64,000 bases of DNA from Collybiopsis luxurians FD-317 M1 (GCA_000827265.1 KN834760.1:181302-245301), one strand, 5' to 3'. Numbered from the stretch's first letter, positions 24,327 to 37,315 are shown. Notes: generated by a model not told the origin, from the letters alone. A program made the numbers and translations.

Positions 24327-25721
24327 CGTAGAGATAGATAGATATAAACCAAATATTGTTCTTAGAGTCTCAAACTCGATGTTAGAGGTTTTTATACCTT
24401 TCATTTGCCTTGCAAATAATCGACGAGGGAGTGGCTGATATCTATTCTCATCAAATTTGATTCGGAAATCGACCGAAGGCGCGAACAGGTTACCTTCCGG
24501 ATGTAGGTTCAACTCGTCCGTCAACGATCCGCGACAAATTTGTATCGTACACTTCTAGTTATTTGGGAACTCAGTCCAGCTCATTGAACTGGACGGATAT
24601 CATGCGCCTTATCAGCCAACTGTTCTTATTTAGTTCTCATCCATTTATACTACCAATGATAGACGGCGCCGTGCTATTTCAAGGCTCTACGGATTTGGGC
24701 TGGGATAGATTCAGAATAAACCATGATTTGTTATGTCCTTAATCTCTTGCCCAGCGCTATACTAGTCTTACTTTACTGTCGGGACGAGCTAGGTTACTCT
24801 ATGTAGCGTAATAGGCCGATAGCTATTGTTTTCCTGTTTTCCCTTCGTCGTACTATCTCTTCTCTGACCGGACGCTTGTCGCCCTTGATTTATACGAATA
24901 CAGGTGAGAAATGGGTGAAAGGAATCTCACTCATATACCGTGACGATCTTTGACCCGGCGCAGATAGTGCGGCGATTGGGTATGGATCTGGTGCAATGCT
25001 TGTTAGTCTTGACTGATCCATCTCATCTGATGATCCTACGTACTAACGGCGGGGTAGAGGCTGGTAGGGGCCGAAGGGGAAGGAAATTCGAGCTTGGCGC
25101 ATCCAGACCAGTAGCGTTAACACAGCCCTCAACTCAAGTTCGCCAGACGACGTACGGCCCTTGATGCAAACTCAATGGCTCGCACATTTCTCTACAACTC
25201 TTTCAACATAAACGTCAGCGGTACCGTCGGTTTTCAAAAGTATTCCTATCGCGGTTTAGAGTAAATTTCGATATAGTCCATCAATCGCAAAAGCTGTGAA
25301 TGCTGTGACTGAAGAGGACCGGTGGGTATTCACTAGTATTCAATACTCCAGCGGGAAGCATGAACGAATTTTTGACAGTGCCAACTTAAACACCCCCTTC
25401 ACAACCCGAAACCCAAAACGTGAAGGCGAAGGCGGTGGCACCATTGCTTTGGGCGGCAGGCTAAAGATGAACGGCCTGAAGCGCTGAAAGGGCTTTGTTG
25501 ATCCCTTCAAGTTGAGCCAAGGACGACGCCCAGCCATAGTGAGTGCGTGCTTGTTTCCCCCCAACTCCCTTCCCTTCCGGATTTGCTTGTTTTGCCTTGC
25601 CTCGTCCGCATTCAATAAATTTATACTGAGACGACCGAAGGGTTATTGGTTACGTGTTGTTTCCTTTTTCCCCCTTTCCAAACTCGGTCTCTACGATATT
25701 TTTGTCCCGATATCCTTAATC
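24327..25721. other. Divergent intergenic region
   Basis: Lies between the minus-strand hydrolase and the plus-strand membrane protein, so it should hold both promoters. A 63-codon frame at 25,296-25,487 is rich in Gly, Arg and Lys and has no recognisable content. No repeat from the left arm is evident here. I see no gene. Confidence 0.4.
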
Positions 25722-27565
25722 ATGTCGATTGGCGGGGGCGGCGGAGCCACCCTTACGGTTGGCCCGGAAAGCGCACCGACGCCCACATCCACCTCAGTCA
25801 CGGAGACTATCACTCTAGATGCATACAGTCCTCTTATTGAATATGTCCCTGCTGTGGATAACAGGACTTGGTTTGATGGAGCGTCTGTAAATGACGAGGG
25901 TCTGGAGAGCAGGTAATGTTATTTTGTAAATGGCTGAGGCTGATTTAGGCCCCGGGATGGGTTGATATTAATCGTTGTTCAACGGTGTGTGTAGGTTTAA
26001 TAATGGGACGTTTATGTTCAGCGACAAGGTTGGCGCTTCGGCGACGTTGAGGTTTACTGGGACTGGGGTGAGGATTGTTGGGTCGAATACAGTGGGTGTT
26101 AGTGGGTATACGTGAGTGTTTTTCTTTCTTTTCCCTCCATCTCGTCCCCCCCTTTTCTTTTCGATGGAATTTGAGTTGAAGAAATGTTTACGGTTTTCGC
26201 TAGAATTGCCTTCGACGGCGAGACTAATCCACCGAATCGAACGGAGAATGATACCAGCCCAGGGGTTCCCACAGACCCGGAAGATAATTTTGGGTATGTG
26301 TTGTTCGATAACTTGGATTTGGTGGACCATGGTGATCATACCGTTGTGATCGCGAATGCGGCTGGGGATTCGAGTGAGGGAGGGCGTAATGTGACGTATA
26401 TTGATTATGTGAGTATCTAGGTTAAACCGTTGTGTTTCTGCTGCTTATTGGGATGGTGCCGACTCCAGATGCTGTTTTCGACAGAGATACCTGGGATAGT
26501 TTCCGATGTGGTGATAGACGATTCGGATGAGGCGTTCTCTTACTCTCAGGAAGGTTGGGTTGCGGATAGAACTGATCAGGGGACGGTGCAGTGAGTGTTT
26601 CGAATAGTAGTTGGTTGGACGGGACTTAAGGGAATGTGGTGATGCGTAGTTATACCACGACTCGAAACGCGTCTGCGACTTTGACTTTTCAAGTGAGTTT
26701 CCCACTGTAGCTCAGCTTTGGAGCGCTCAATACTTAATGAACTCCATCTTTAAAGGGAACTCGAGTCATTCTATACGGTACAGTTGGATCCACCGGCTCG
26801 CCCTACTCCATACTCATTCGCAGCCCTGATGTCGGGGGTTCGGGTACGAATCCGGGATGGTCTGGAGAATTTAACGGGACCCGACCTGGGTTTGGGTATC
26901 GACCCGGAGAGATTCTGTTTTATAAGGATGATCTCGCGAACGGGACGTATGAGATGACGATTACGGCACTTCAGGATGGCGTTGCCAACACTTCGTCGGT
27001 TGCGAACGTGTCGGGCTCTAATCCGTTACAAACTTTGAGCATTGACTATGCTATAGTGGATGGATATGCCAGTGGTGCGCTTGCGCCTGTGTCTTCTCCT
27101 TCTGGTGGCTTGTCGAAAAAGCTGAGTAACCAGGATATAGCGGGGATTGTGATAGGTGGGGTGGGGGCATTGGTTATTATTGGTGCGGCGATTTGTTGGA
27201 TCCTATACCGCGGTTGCTGTGGACGTAGGATACTAGGAGGATCCGGCAGGAGTGGAAGGCACAAAGTGAGGAGGACTCGGAGCAACGCGTCTTTGGGTCT
27301 CGAGATTCAACCGTTCTCGTTTGACCCTGTCAGTCTCCGCTCGGTTCCGGATGTAGCACGACAACCGAGCAACTTTGACATGAAGAAGCGAAGGGATAGT
27401 GGGGAATCTGGTCATACATCGGATGATTCGTATGCAGATGATCCGACTGTAGAGGGATACCCTGCTGAGCGGGAGAGACTAAAGCAAGAAGTGGCTGCTA
27501 GGGAAGCCAGCAGGGCTGAAGCTGAGGCTATAGAACCCTTACCGACGTATCAATATCAAGTATAG
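25722..27565 (+). CDS. Single-pass membrane protein with duplicated galactose-binding-like ectodomain
   Basis: Spliced from about six exons. The N-terminal half contains two copies of a beta-rich unit, with equivalent motifs ATLRFTGTGVRIVG (first) and ATLTFQGTRVILYG (second). Each is followed by a TYEMTI- or HTVVIA-like strand, as in many basidiomycete membrane-anchored proteins with galactose-binding-like folds. A Ser/Pro-rich stalk follows, then one transmembrane helix (IAGIVIGGVGALVIIGAAI) and a basic cytoplasmic tail ending EPLPTYQYQV. I placed the start at 25,722 (MSIGGGGGATLTVG); an in-frame longer start exists but begins in a poor context. No signal peptide is obvious. Probable role: cell-surface protein binding glycans or wall polymers (inference). 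Confidence 0.75.
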
Positions 27566-27704
27566 TGGCATTAAAAAAAAAATTACTATAAAAGTCAATT
27601 GATTACTATTCCGAGCAAGTGGGTCTCACGGTGCAGCCCGTCTTACTCAATCCCGAACCCGTTCAACCGTCGACGTCCATGTCGGCCTAGTGGCTAGCTG
27701 CCCC

Positions 27705-30700
27705 ATGCTCGCCATTCCCCCAGAATTAGCTGCTACTGTACTGGAAATCGTCACTTCCAATACTTTTCAGCAAATATTTCCTCTATTCGTCATCTTTTTC
27801 GTACCGTTTTCGGTGCTATACATTGCTCGATTTTCATCATCTTCATCGTCATCTTCAAGGTCACCGTCGACGAGTCTAAGCTCTTTGTTTTACTCTCTCT
27901 TGATGGTCCTTGAAAGCTTTGGGCTTTCTTTGCCTTGGAACTGGGGTAATTCTTCCAGCCATCTATCCAATGGGTCGCCCAAGAAAAAGGGTAAAAAGAG
28001 AGCCGCAAAGGTAGAGAAATTCGAATTGGAACCAGGTTCGGATCCGTATTTCCTTTGGAAGAGACTAAGGCGTGGTACTGAGAGCTCTAGTAGGTCAAGA
28101 TGCCTGTGCTGTGTGTTTCCCGGGTCTCGTGAATATCTCGGGAACGTATTGCTTTATGAATTCCACTGTACAGGTATGTTGGGCGGTCGCGAAAATATCT
28201 ATTTTTTTTTACAAATTTGGTTACACTATGTTTAGGCTCTATCTTCACTATCATATCTCCAACCTCATATAGAAGCCATCCACTCCAAAGCGGAGGCCTT
28301 GGACGTCCCCACACCCGTCATCGACTCCCTCCGAGATCTATCCCATGCTCTAAACGACCCCAAATCCAAACCCTCATCCATCCGACCCCTAGAGCTGATT
28401 TCCGTACTTTCTTCCGCTGGCCGAACGAATTCGTTACTCAGCTCCAGAGAACACCAAGACGCCCAAGAGCTCTTCCAGCTTCTTTCCGAATGCATTAAGT
28501 CCGAAATCGCCGCCATCGACAAGGAAAGCGCTAGGGACCGAGGTTTGGGCGGTTTATCCCAGGAAGTCGAAGCCAAGATTGGGAAGAGCGTTTTCGATGG
28601 GTTGACTGCGAATCGGAGAAGTTGTGTGGTGTGTGGGTATACGGAAGCGGTGATGCATTTTGCGTTTGATAATTGGCAGCTGGCCGTTCCTAGAATGGCG
28701 GTGAGTTCACGGATGAGTCGGATCGGCTCTTTTTTTTCCGTTTTGGCTTATCTTAATGACGTTTCTTTTTTACGACTAGTCCACATGTTTGTTGGAGGAT
28801 TGTCTTTCCGAATATACCCGACTGGAGGTATTGAAGGACTGTATATGCCGGAAATGTTCCATGACAGCTACCCTTAGGCGGCTGACGCATGAGATTCAAG
28901 GGCTTTCCGAGGTGGAGAATCCGTCTTCGTCAAAGAAGCGGAGGTTAAAAGAGGTGAAGAAAATGGCCGCAAAGGTCAAGGCTGCGCTAGATGAAGGGAG
29001 GATTGAGGATGAGCTGAATGATGTGAGGATGGAAAAGGTTATTAGTTTGTCGACGAAGCAAGCGATGATTGCGAGGGTACGTTTGTGCTGCATCCAGATT
29101 CATGTGAGGGTACTTACTCATGACGTTCGTACAGCCACCACCCGTTCTCGTCCTGCATATCAACCGATCCATGCACTTTACCCACTACGCCGCCAAAAAC
29201 AACATCCGCGTTGTCTTCCCCGAAGTCCTCGATCTTACACCTTTCACGACGTCAGGCAACTTATCTACGGTCCCTACGTCATCTCTATCTACCCCATCTC
29301 CATCCCCGTACCCCAGACGGTCGTTAACGCCTACCCCTGAACCCCGCAACAATAACGATTCGTCTTCGAGGACGATATACAGGCTGAGCGCGGTTGTGTG
29401 TCACTTTGGACAGCACTCGTTTGGCCACTATATATGTTATCGTCGGAAACCCAAGAGTGGGGTAGGGAAAGGGGGGGAAGCGGAAAGGTGGCGTCCGCCA
29501 AAGCTTGTGATAGAGCTATCGGACGAGGCTGCTTCGAGTCCTTTGAAGCGCGAGTCCGACGACGGTACTCTGTCGCAGAATTTGACGGAGGAAGAAGACG
29601 CGGAGGGGTTCGAAGAGTACATTTGGGAAGACGCGGACCCCTCTACGGCGGCTGGGACTGGGAAGGGGTGGTTGAGGATTTCGGATGATGCGGTTACGGA
29701 GGTGGGGATTGAGAGTGTGTTGCAGGAAGGCTCGGGGGCGTTTATGCTTTATTATGAGAGGGCGGTGATTTCGGGGATCGTTCAAGCGGGTGTGGGACAT
29801 GGGGGAGGAGCGTCGCCGTATCCGAATAGGATGGTGAATGGGAACGGTGTTCCCATCGTCAACGGCAATGCTAATGGTGTTGCCTCGTCGTCGTCGGGGA
29901 TGAGTTTGAAAGGCTCGTTTTCTGCTTCGTCGAGTCCGTTGACGAATGGGTACCATCCTGTTGGTGTGGGTGTGGGTGTTGGGACGCCGTTGAACTCTGA
30001 AGAGACGCTCAGGCCGCAGAGGACGATGACGATGATGATGAATGGGAATGGGAGTGTGGGGTCGTTGGTGAGTGTTGATGAGAGGGGGGTGGGTGTTGAT
30101 GAGAAGGGCTTTGGTGGGGGCCGGGATAGGGATAGGGATCGGATGTCGATGTCGCTGTCCATGTCGGCGAGTGGTTCTTCGCCGCCTGTGTTTGGTGCTA
30201 GGGTTGTGAGGAGTGTCACGGCGGTGGGCAGGAGTCGAAGTCTCAGTGCTGCTCCTCCGACAGTGAAAAAATCGTCGGCAGAGCTGGAGTCTTCTCCGTC
30301 TGGTGCAAGAGCCTCGTCGTCGTCCATGTTGAAACCAGCAAGCACCACGTACCTCCCGTTATCTTCGTCACAGCCCATCGCGATGCCTGTTATGCCCAAC
30401 GGAAGATCACCTGCTCGGTCGAAGGAGGAGGATGTGGATGTGGATAGGTTCGATGATGATGATGTTGGTGATGATGATACGTCTTCGTCGCTGTCGACGA
30501 ATAGTAATCGCAGCAATAACCCGCGCGGCAGCGGTAACAGCAATCGACGGTTTTTCACTAATCATGCAAATCACGGACTGTCTTCTTCCTCATTTTCACT
30601 GAATTCTATTTCCGGTTCTGGAGCTCCTGGTTCTCCGGAGGAGTCGTCGTCGTTGTTATCTACGTCACCTACGTTGATGATGGCGCGGATGTCCATGTCG

Positions 30701-31027
30701 AATGCGTCGATTGCGTCTAGTGTGGGGAGTGTGGGGAGTGTGGGGAGTGTGGGGAGTGCCGGGAGTAGTGGGGGATCTGCGGTGTCGGTGAATTCGTCTG
30801 TGGTTTCGACTACCTCTTCTTCCTCTTCTGGATCTGGGTCCTCGGGTTCTTCGGGGTCAACGGGGTCGAGAAGGGGGAGGGGGAGAGGGCGATCTCATGG
30901 TGGTGGTAATAGTGGTGGTGGTGGAAAATCTGGAGGGGGAGGAGGGGGTGGAACGAAAGGTCGTTCGCCGCAGTCGAGACATCCGCCGCTGGGAGCGTCC
31001 TCGCATATGGTTGGTTTGAAAGCATAG
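27705..31027 (+). CDS. Ubiquitin carboxyl-terminal hydrolase (Ubp1-like)
   Basis: Cysteine protease that removes ubiquitin. An N-terminal hydrophobic segment (FPLFVIFFVPFSVLYIARF) suggests a membrane-anchored form as in yeast Ubp1. The Cys box reads GLVNISGTYCFMNSTVQ, and QDAQELFQLLSE follows after an intron. A zinc-finger-like pair is formed by RSCVVCGYTE and CICRKCS. PPPVLVLHINRSM and the His box FGHYICYRR lead to WLRISDDAV and a final FMLYYER. The C-terminal 250 residues are low-complexity Ser/Gly. The Cys box differs from the usual G-N-T-C (here G-T-Y-C with one extra residue before it). The first exon and the Cys box are in different frames; a 79-nt intron from GTAAAAAG (about 27,991) to CTAAG would join them, otherwise there is a frameshift. 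Confidence 0.85.
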
Positions 31028-31732
31028 ATTTTTTGGCGATGTATTTAGATGTGGACTGAGTGGGAGGGAAGGGGTTTCGGTTTGTGTCACTGGTAGAATC
31101 ACTCATATTCATATATAAATATACATGTGTACAGTAGTAGTACGTTCATCTTTTATTTTTTTTCTTGTTTTCTTCGTTTGTCTCCGCGTTTTCGAGTAGT
31201 GTCTGTTACCTACCCACCTACCTACCTACCTACCTACCTACCTACTTGTCGCCGACGTGGTCCGCCATGATCGTCGTCGAAACTATCGTTATTCCCTGTA
31301 TTTTCCCCCTCGTCTCTATTTTTACATGCATACTGGTACAGACATACATTTTACACATTTTTACCTCAACAGTACTTTCAGTTTCGAGTAGAATCGGTTC
31401 TTGTTCTGCTTGGCTGTGGTTGTTTTACTTTGATCAATCCCCGCTCATCCGGTTTTTTTTTTGCCATACGTACTTACATATGCCATTGTATTTTGTTAGG
31501 TGGTAGTTTGCATTCATGATCTTGAAAGGCAATTTTTTCGTATCGCTGAGTAATGGGTACGGTGATTATTAGGTCTGGTCTCGGTGCAGTAAGGATGATG
31601 TCATTTAGGTTTTATCTCTCGTCTTTGGCCCACCATGAGCAAGGTAAGCCTAGCTCTGTCGAGGCTTTCTACAGATGATATACAGACAGATAAATGAATC
31701 ATCGTGTCATCCGCTAACTTGAAAAAAAGTTT
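31028..31732. other. Intergenic region with a CTAC microsatellite
   Basis: Between two plus-strand genes. Holds the ubiquitin protease 3' end and the glucanase promoter. At about 31,210-31,243 there is a CTAC tetranucleotide run of eight units, one imperfect. No gene seen. Confidence 0.6.
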
Positions 31733-33478
31733 ATGAAAAAAGTACAGTCGAAAATTGAAAAGGTATTGGATTCGAGCGACGGATCTGGAGGTGGTGTCGG
31801 TCCATCGTATAAAGCAGCGAGTATAACGACCGTACCTCCGCTCGCACAACCTCCCACCTCCCGCCAGATCTACCGCTTTCGCAAACAGCGGGGGGTCAAC
31901 CTCGGATCCTGGTTCACCCTCGAAAACTGGCTTACTCCAAGCCTATTCCAAGAAGCTGCACATCCCAAATCGAGTGAGATGGACGTCCTCCGAGGCTCTA
32001 GCATAAGCGTCGTGAAGCCCATGCTCGAAAACCACTGGGCTCATTTCGTCGATAGAGGTGATTGGACGTGGTTGGTCGAGCATGGGATCAATACCGTTCG
32101 GATTCCAGTATCGTATTTCCATTTCCTCCCTGGTCATCCTGATCCAGAGATCCGAAACCTCATGCGGGGAACTGAATACGAGTCGTATGCAGAGGTATAT
32201 GTCAATGCGTGGAAGTATGTCGTTTCCGCTATCGAAACAGCTCAAGAATTTAAGATTGGGGTGTTGGTGGATTTACACGGGGTGCCTGGGGCGCAGAATG
32301 CGGATGCCCATTCGGGATTGAGTGGAGGAAGGGCAGGGTTGTGGGACTCGAAGGAGTTTCAGATGAAGACTGTTGAGATTTTGGTGGCGATAGCGAGGGA
32401 GGTGGGAAGGTTTGATAATGTGGTTGGGTTGGAGTTGCTTAATGAGCCGAAGAATAGTAATCGATTGATGAGTTGGTATGACGAGGCTATAGGTGCGATT
32501 CGAAGCAGGCTGGGTAGTTTGGATCTTCCGATGTATATCTCTGATGCCTGGGATACGAATTGGTATTGTGAGTGGTTTATTGTGGTGGTTAGATTTTTCG
32601 AGGATTGACTCGCGAGTTGGTTTTTTTTTTGGTAGCTAAATACGTCAACGAACATTCAACATACAGTTCGTTCATCGTTCTAGATCACCACTTGTATCGA
32701 TGCTTCACCCCCGAAGACCACCGGAAATCTGCCTCACAACACGCCGGAGAAGTACATCCTGCCAACAACGGCCCCTCTGCATCCATGATAGCCAATGCAG
32801 CTAAAACGACCCAAGGTTCCATCGTCATCGGCGAATGGAGTGCCGCGTTGAACCCCGCTTCTCTTTCTTCGTACCCAGACGATCGGTCCAAGATATCCGC
32901 TCAGCGGGAATGGGGCCACGCCCAGTGGGAGTGTTTTGACACCTTGTGTGGAGGGTGGTTCTTTTGGACATTGAAGAAGGAAGGAAGGTCGGATCGGGGT
33001 TGGTGTTATTATACGGCTGTTGAGCAGGGTGTTTTGCCTGCGTATGCGGATCGGTTTAAGAGTGCTTTTGGAAAACATCCGGTTGAGGGATTGAGGGCGA
33101 GGGGCGAGGGAGAGAGACAGGAAGCGGTAAGCGATCATGTTGGATGGTGGAATAGTCACTCGTCGAATCAAAAGGAGTTTGAGCATTGGAGGTTTGAAGA
33201 GGGGTTCAGTCAAGGTGGGTGTGTGTTAGAATTCTAGCGGGTAGCTCATGAGTTTTTTTTTCGGTTTTTTTGGGACAGGTTGGGAAGACTGCATTGCATT
33301 CTTTTTTGGGTCGACCGATGGGGAGTTAACGGGATCTGAGATTGGATATGTTGGGCAGTGGAAACGGGTGAGGACCGAAGCGCACCGAAGAGAGAAGGGC
33401 GAGAGTAAGATGGTGTGGGAATTTGAGCACGGCTTCGAGCAGGCGGTTGGGAGATTTAGGCGAGCTATAATAATGTGA
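31733..33478 (+). CDS. GH5 exo-beta-1,3-glucanase
   Basis: Glycoside hydrolase family 5 glucan 1,3-beta-glucosidase acting on cell-wall beta-glucan. Signature pieces in order: RGVNLGSWFTLENWLTP, GINTVRIPVSYFHF, VLVDLHGVPGAQN, the acid/base Glu in LELLNEP, DHHLYRCFTPED, the nucleophile Glu in IVIGEWSAAL, and CGGWFFWTLKKE. Three exons fit perfectly: the junction at 32,567/32,636 gives NWYSKYVNEHS and the one near 33,214 gives FSQGWEDCIAF. No clear signal peptide follows the chosen start (MKKVQSKIEKVL), so the protein may be intracellular or secreted unconventionally, as for several fungal GH5 paralogues. Length (about 530 residues) is usual. Confident in family, less in the exact start. Confidence 0.9.
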
Positions 33479-33616
33479 ATTTTATATGTGGTATGATTTT
33501 AAGAAGCAAGATATCCATGGATCACGGACATAAACTGAAATGATGTGTAGAGAACGGTGCAGAGTGGTCAAACGGAAGAATAAAAATCGGAACAAAATTT
33601 ATCTGCATTTTCAGAC

Positions 33617-33650
33617 ATGACCACCGCAGGACTCGAACCTGATTGCTCAA
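33617..33650 (-). other. tRNA-like 3' fragment
   Basis: On the minus strand a perfect B box (GGTTCGAGTCC) sits inside a T-arm-like hairpin and is followed by an acceptor-like GCGGTGGTCA. There is no matching 5' acceptor or A box at the right distance, and one T-stem pair is mismatched. This is best read as a broken tRNA gene or the tail of a tRNA-derived repeat, not a functional tRNA. Confidence 0.35.
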
Positions 33651-34249
33651 GGTAGCCATAGTAAGAGGAGTGTAATGAAATGTACCAGTATTCAGTCAAA
33701 CATCTGCGTACCTGGAGAGTAAGTATCTTCAGATTGCTTAAAATTTGAAGTATTTCTATGAACTTGAATCATAGAAACTCCATACTTTTCGAAAACAAAT
33801 CTCGGTTGCCCATCTCGGAGCCTTGGAAACAAGGTAATTGATCGACCGGTTGACTTCCCTTTGTTAGATAAAGTGGTCGGGCGAGAACCTCTCGCAAGGG
33901 ATCCAGTCGAGGGGGGGTCAGAAAGAATAAATTGAAATACTAAATATGGGCTATAAGTAAATACAGGACCAAATACGAAACCGATCTGCAGCGACCGGAC
34001 AACCACCGGCTCCACTATGTTCAACACCCTTCCGTTTGCTTACAGGTGGTATTGGGACACAGTTCCCTAAGTGTATTAACCCTAATTTTTCTAGACTCGG
34101 GAGTTTTTCGTTACCCTCCGAATGCATATATTGATTCTTGAAGGCTGCCGTGATATACAATAGTACAACGCAAGACCGAAGATATTTAATCGTCCTTTCA
34201 CAATTCTGTCAATGTCCCTGATAAAAGAGTGCAATTGCCCTCGAGTGTC

Positions 34250-35180
34250 AGGATAGTAGTTTGGGCGCCTAGTGGACTTTTGGGAACTCCTGCGCCACAA
34301 TGACTTTTGGTCTGTTTTTCAGGATCTTGTTGGTAGCTGAATATTGCGTAGCAAAGTGCATGTAGGGACCACTGATTTTTTCATTAATTGTCTCCAGCTT
34401 AGTGAGCAGAGGAGCAAATTAATCGGCAACAGGGACATCGGGAGTAATTGGCGAGTAATTGAAGAGAAACACAGGATCAACTCTGCAGGCGCAAATAACG
34501 GAACATCTCGAGGAAGGAACTAGCGGGAACACTTTGACACTTCTCTTCCGGGCTGCATTTACTTGGTATTTGAGGGAGTAACATCTGCATGTCGTTGGGG
34601 ATAAGTAGTACTAGTCTGGCGGGGCGGAAGATCGATAATGGAGAGGAGTCTTCAAAGTTTCCCTATGTGTCAAGATTGGAATAAGTCACCAATTTTTCCG
34701 TCCCTGTTGAATTCACTAAAGCAAAAGTGAGGAATTGATATAGTAAAGAGTACAAGAACAAATACTAGCAGTGGAGTCAGCCTACCGCCAAACTAACATG
34801 GCTACGCGGGCAAAGAAATCTCAGGTAATAACGGTTACGCCTGTTATTTACTTGCCTTGCAGGATCGGACCACAGGCCAGAGATTGAGGGTCACCTGCTA
34901 ACCTGACATGCCAAAGTGTACGTCTTTGGGTTGGGATTCAAAGGCGGGCTCTAGACGATCTATACTGTCCCATCTGATGAGAGTCATTATATTGTATAGA
35001 CGCGTTATATTGTGAGGTCTAGGGTCTTTCTTTCGTTGAGCGTTAGTCAGCGCTCCCAAGCTCAACGCTGTAACTTTTTTTTTTGCCGTATTCTGGATTT
35101 TGAGAATCAGGATAAAACAGAGCAGAGTAATCGATTTTGCAAACTCATCCGTTTCGTTGAAAATTCAAGAGGGTCTTTTC
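34250..35180. repeat. Left copy of direct repeat flanking the AT-rich island
   Basis: Aligns in the same orientation with 45,400-46,260. Shared landmarks include TGCGCCACAAT, CGGCAACAGGGACATCGGGA, AGTCTTCAAAGTTTCCCTAT, GAGTCAGCCTNCCGCCAAAC (N differs) and ATGCCAAAGTGTACGTCTTT, all in the same order with indels between them. The copies have diverged substantially. They could be an old segmental duplication or very old terminal repeats of a large insertion. No protein recognised in either. Confidence 0.7.
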
Positions 35181-35228
35181 TGTACTATCAGCATCGATGT
35201 GAAAAAGGCGGCCTCATGACATAGTAAA

Positions 35229-35282
35229 ATGCTAGAACTACGAAATTTGACTACGTGGCCGTGGAATTTGTGCTCGCAAAAA
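35229..35282 (+). pseudogene. Possible DUF6534 exon remnant
   Basis: The frame ELRNLTTWPWNLCSQK followed by GTGAGT resembles, at both DNA and protein level, the late exon DRIHLTSWARILCSQK followed by GTAGGC in the intact DUF6534 gene (about 51,390-51,438). The downstream exons of that gene are not recognisable here. A single short match, so only suggestive of an old dead copy. Confidence 0.3.
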
Positions 35283-36702
35283 GTGAGTCGTTGGACGAGT
35301 ACCTATCAGTATCTCTACATCCTTCATTATCGTCTTGAGCCTCAGGATTTCGGTCCGAATGAGACAGTGTTGCGAGTCCATCGGTACTATCTTTGCCGGC
35401 TTCTTGATCCTGTACATTGTATCTTACTGACCTGACCTGGGTGTCGTTGGGACGGCATCTGTTTACTTTGCCCATATGCTTCATAGGAATAAGTCTCTTG
35501 ATTGTCAGCGCTGCAGGTCCTGCTTTGACAATACAGAAACTGCAGGGTGTATCACTACAGCGGGCTGCGGCATCACTAAATGACCCGGATCAATTGCCGG
35601 CTTTCCCGGCTTTTTAGCTTTACGGCAAGTGCCAAGTTGCAAGTTCCGCAAGCTGCTACACCAGCTTATTTCGAACTTGTGTGTCCCTTCCCCTATGCAA
35701 AATAGATTACAATAATAATTAGCTCAAACCTTGGTGGAGGGTGTGAAAGTGAGAGAGGGCTGCTTATCGAGCTTGCCAGGCTTTCATTCAGGGTGCTTGG
35801 CGAGCTTGTTTGAGATTGCCGAGCACAAGCCCTGAGCTCAATACAATACGCTTGGTGCATTTTCGGCCTTAGCTGGCGGCTTGTTGCTTGCGCCCCTTGA
35901 CTGTATTGACCCGCCGAAATTTGGCGGGGGAAAAGGTGCCGCAAGCCGATCAAGCAACAGATGACTAATTCAGATGAGGAGTCTCGAGAACTAGTAAAAT
36001 TAGGCTGCGATTGCTGTATCCCTTTTGAGGTTGGGGATGTAGACTCGTAAGCATGGTTAAAAAGAGCTGGTTTTGATTGGAATATTGTTCCTGATACAGC
36101 AAAGTTTTTTCATGATTTTGCGGAAATCTGGACTGAATTGCCTCTGTATTCATCACCAAAAGGTCCCAAACTTTTATATTCAGTAGGAAGTTCCGGCTAT
36201 CGAGCCAGCTAAGCAGGAGAGCCGCAGCAACACTACCCATAAGTACCCTCATTGTGTAATGTGGTGATTGTTACACAATCCTCCTCTCATCTGGAGAGAA
36301 GACCACTGATCAGGTCCAATTTTTGGGGTTTCCTACAGCATGTTCCGTGTCTACGAACAAGGGCATGGTTTCAAGATGTCAACAATGGTGGTGCAAGAAC
36401 AAGAATTAGTTGTTTCATTATAACAATCTGCCTCAGGACCAATAAGTTATGACGCAATGATGCATATAGATGCCATAAAGTTACCAGAATTTCTAAATCA
36501 TTTGAAGGACCAATCGAACACTACTAAGATCATATGACCTGATCTCATTAACTATTCACCCTCTCGGCCTCATTCTGAATCCTGATGGCAAGTAGCAGGC
36601 ACACATGCCCACATCTACTCATATAAATCTTTGGGTGTCTATCCCTTTACCTTGCTGTTGACTGTCACATACGATCTAAGTTTCTTGAGAATTTACTAAA
36701 CG

Positions 36703-37315
36703 ATGCCTCTAGGCAGCCAAAAGGACCCGTCATTTCAAGGAAATTACAAAAAAATCCCAGATGGCGAGAATCTCAACCACTGGCATGTTGCCACAATTCT
36801 AGTCAACCACTCTTTGAATACTCCACTTTCTATGTCTTCCTTATCCATTTTCCAATTCAATACCCATTGTTCTTCCTTCGAATATCACTCCCAAATTTCA
36901 TTTCTGGAGCCATACATTAGTCCAGTACCATCAGTACAAATTTGATGGCATACCTTTTACTTCCTCTTTGTTCATTTTGTCATGCCAGTTTTACCTTTTG
37001 TCTACTTGTGCTCTTTTGGCAGAACTTTCAGGATACATCTTTCAGCATGGAGGGACAGGCAACTAACATTACTTGGGTATTTCCGGGCTCCAATGTATCA
37101 ATCTCTGTCCAAGCTCCGACCGGCAGAGATTCGTGTTTGCATCCCATAATATTTGCCTTTGTTTGCATCCTGGATTCCTCTTCAATTTAAAGGTCAAAAT
37201 CTCAGTCATTAATCAGTTGCAAAATCACTTAATCACCTTGAGAGTTACTGGAGAAAGTGAAGTAACTTCTATTCATACTCAAGCTGCTGAAATTATGATT
37301 GGCGGTCTCGTTTGA
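36703..37315 (+). CDS. Possible small plus-strand gene, uncharacterised
   Basis: A frame starting MPLGSQKDPSFQGNYKKI begins about 70 bases after a CATATAAATC promoter-like box. Further open segments downstream read TSFSMEGQATNITWVFPGS and VTGESEVTSIHTQAAEIM, ending in TGA at 37,313-37,315, with GT-AG junctions possible between them. I do not recognise the protein. Its last segment overlaps, on the opposite strand, the proposed final exon of the microexon gene, so either the two genes overlap tail to tail or one of these exon calls is wrong. Confidence 0.35.

Larger units (their letters stand above)
33479..36702. other. Gene-poor stretch entering the AT-rich island
   Basis: From 33,480 to 34,250 no gene is seen apart from the tRNA-like 3' fragment. 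From 34,250 to 35,180 is the left copy of the flanking direct repeat. A short DUF6534-like exon trace follows at 35,229-35,282. The stretch 35,540-35,960 is GC-rich with GCCGGC and CGCCG motifs, unlike the AT-rich DNA after it. Around 36,180-36,240 is a hAT-tip-like sequence. No complete gene. Confidence 0.4.

Noticed and set aside
29782..30558. 258-codon minus-strand frame within the ubiquitin protease C-terminus
   Set aside because: It is the antisense of a Ser/Gly low-complexity coding stretch; composition mirrors the true frame and there is no domain.
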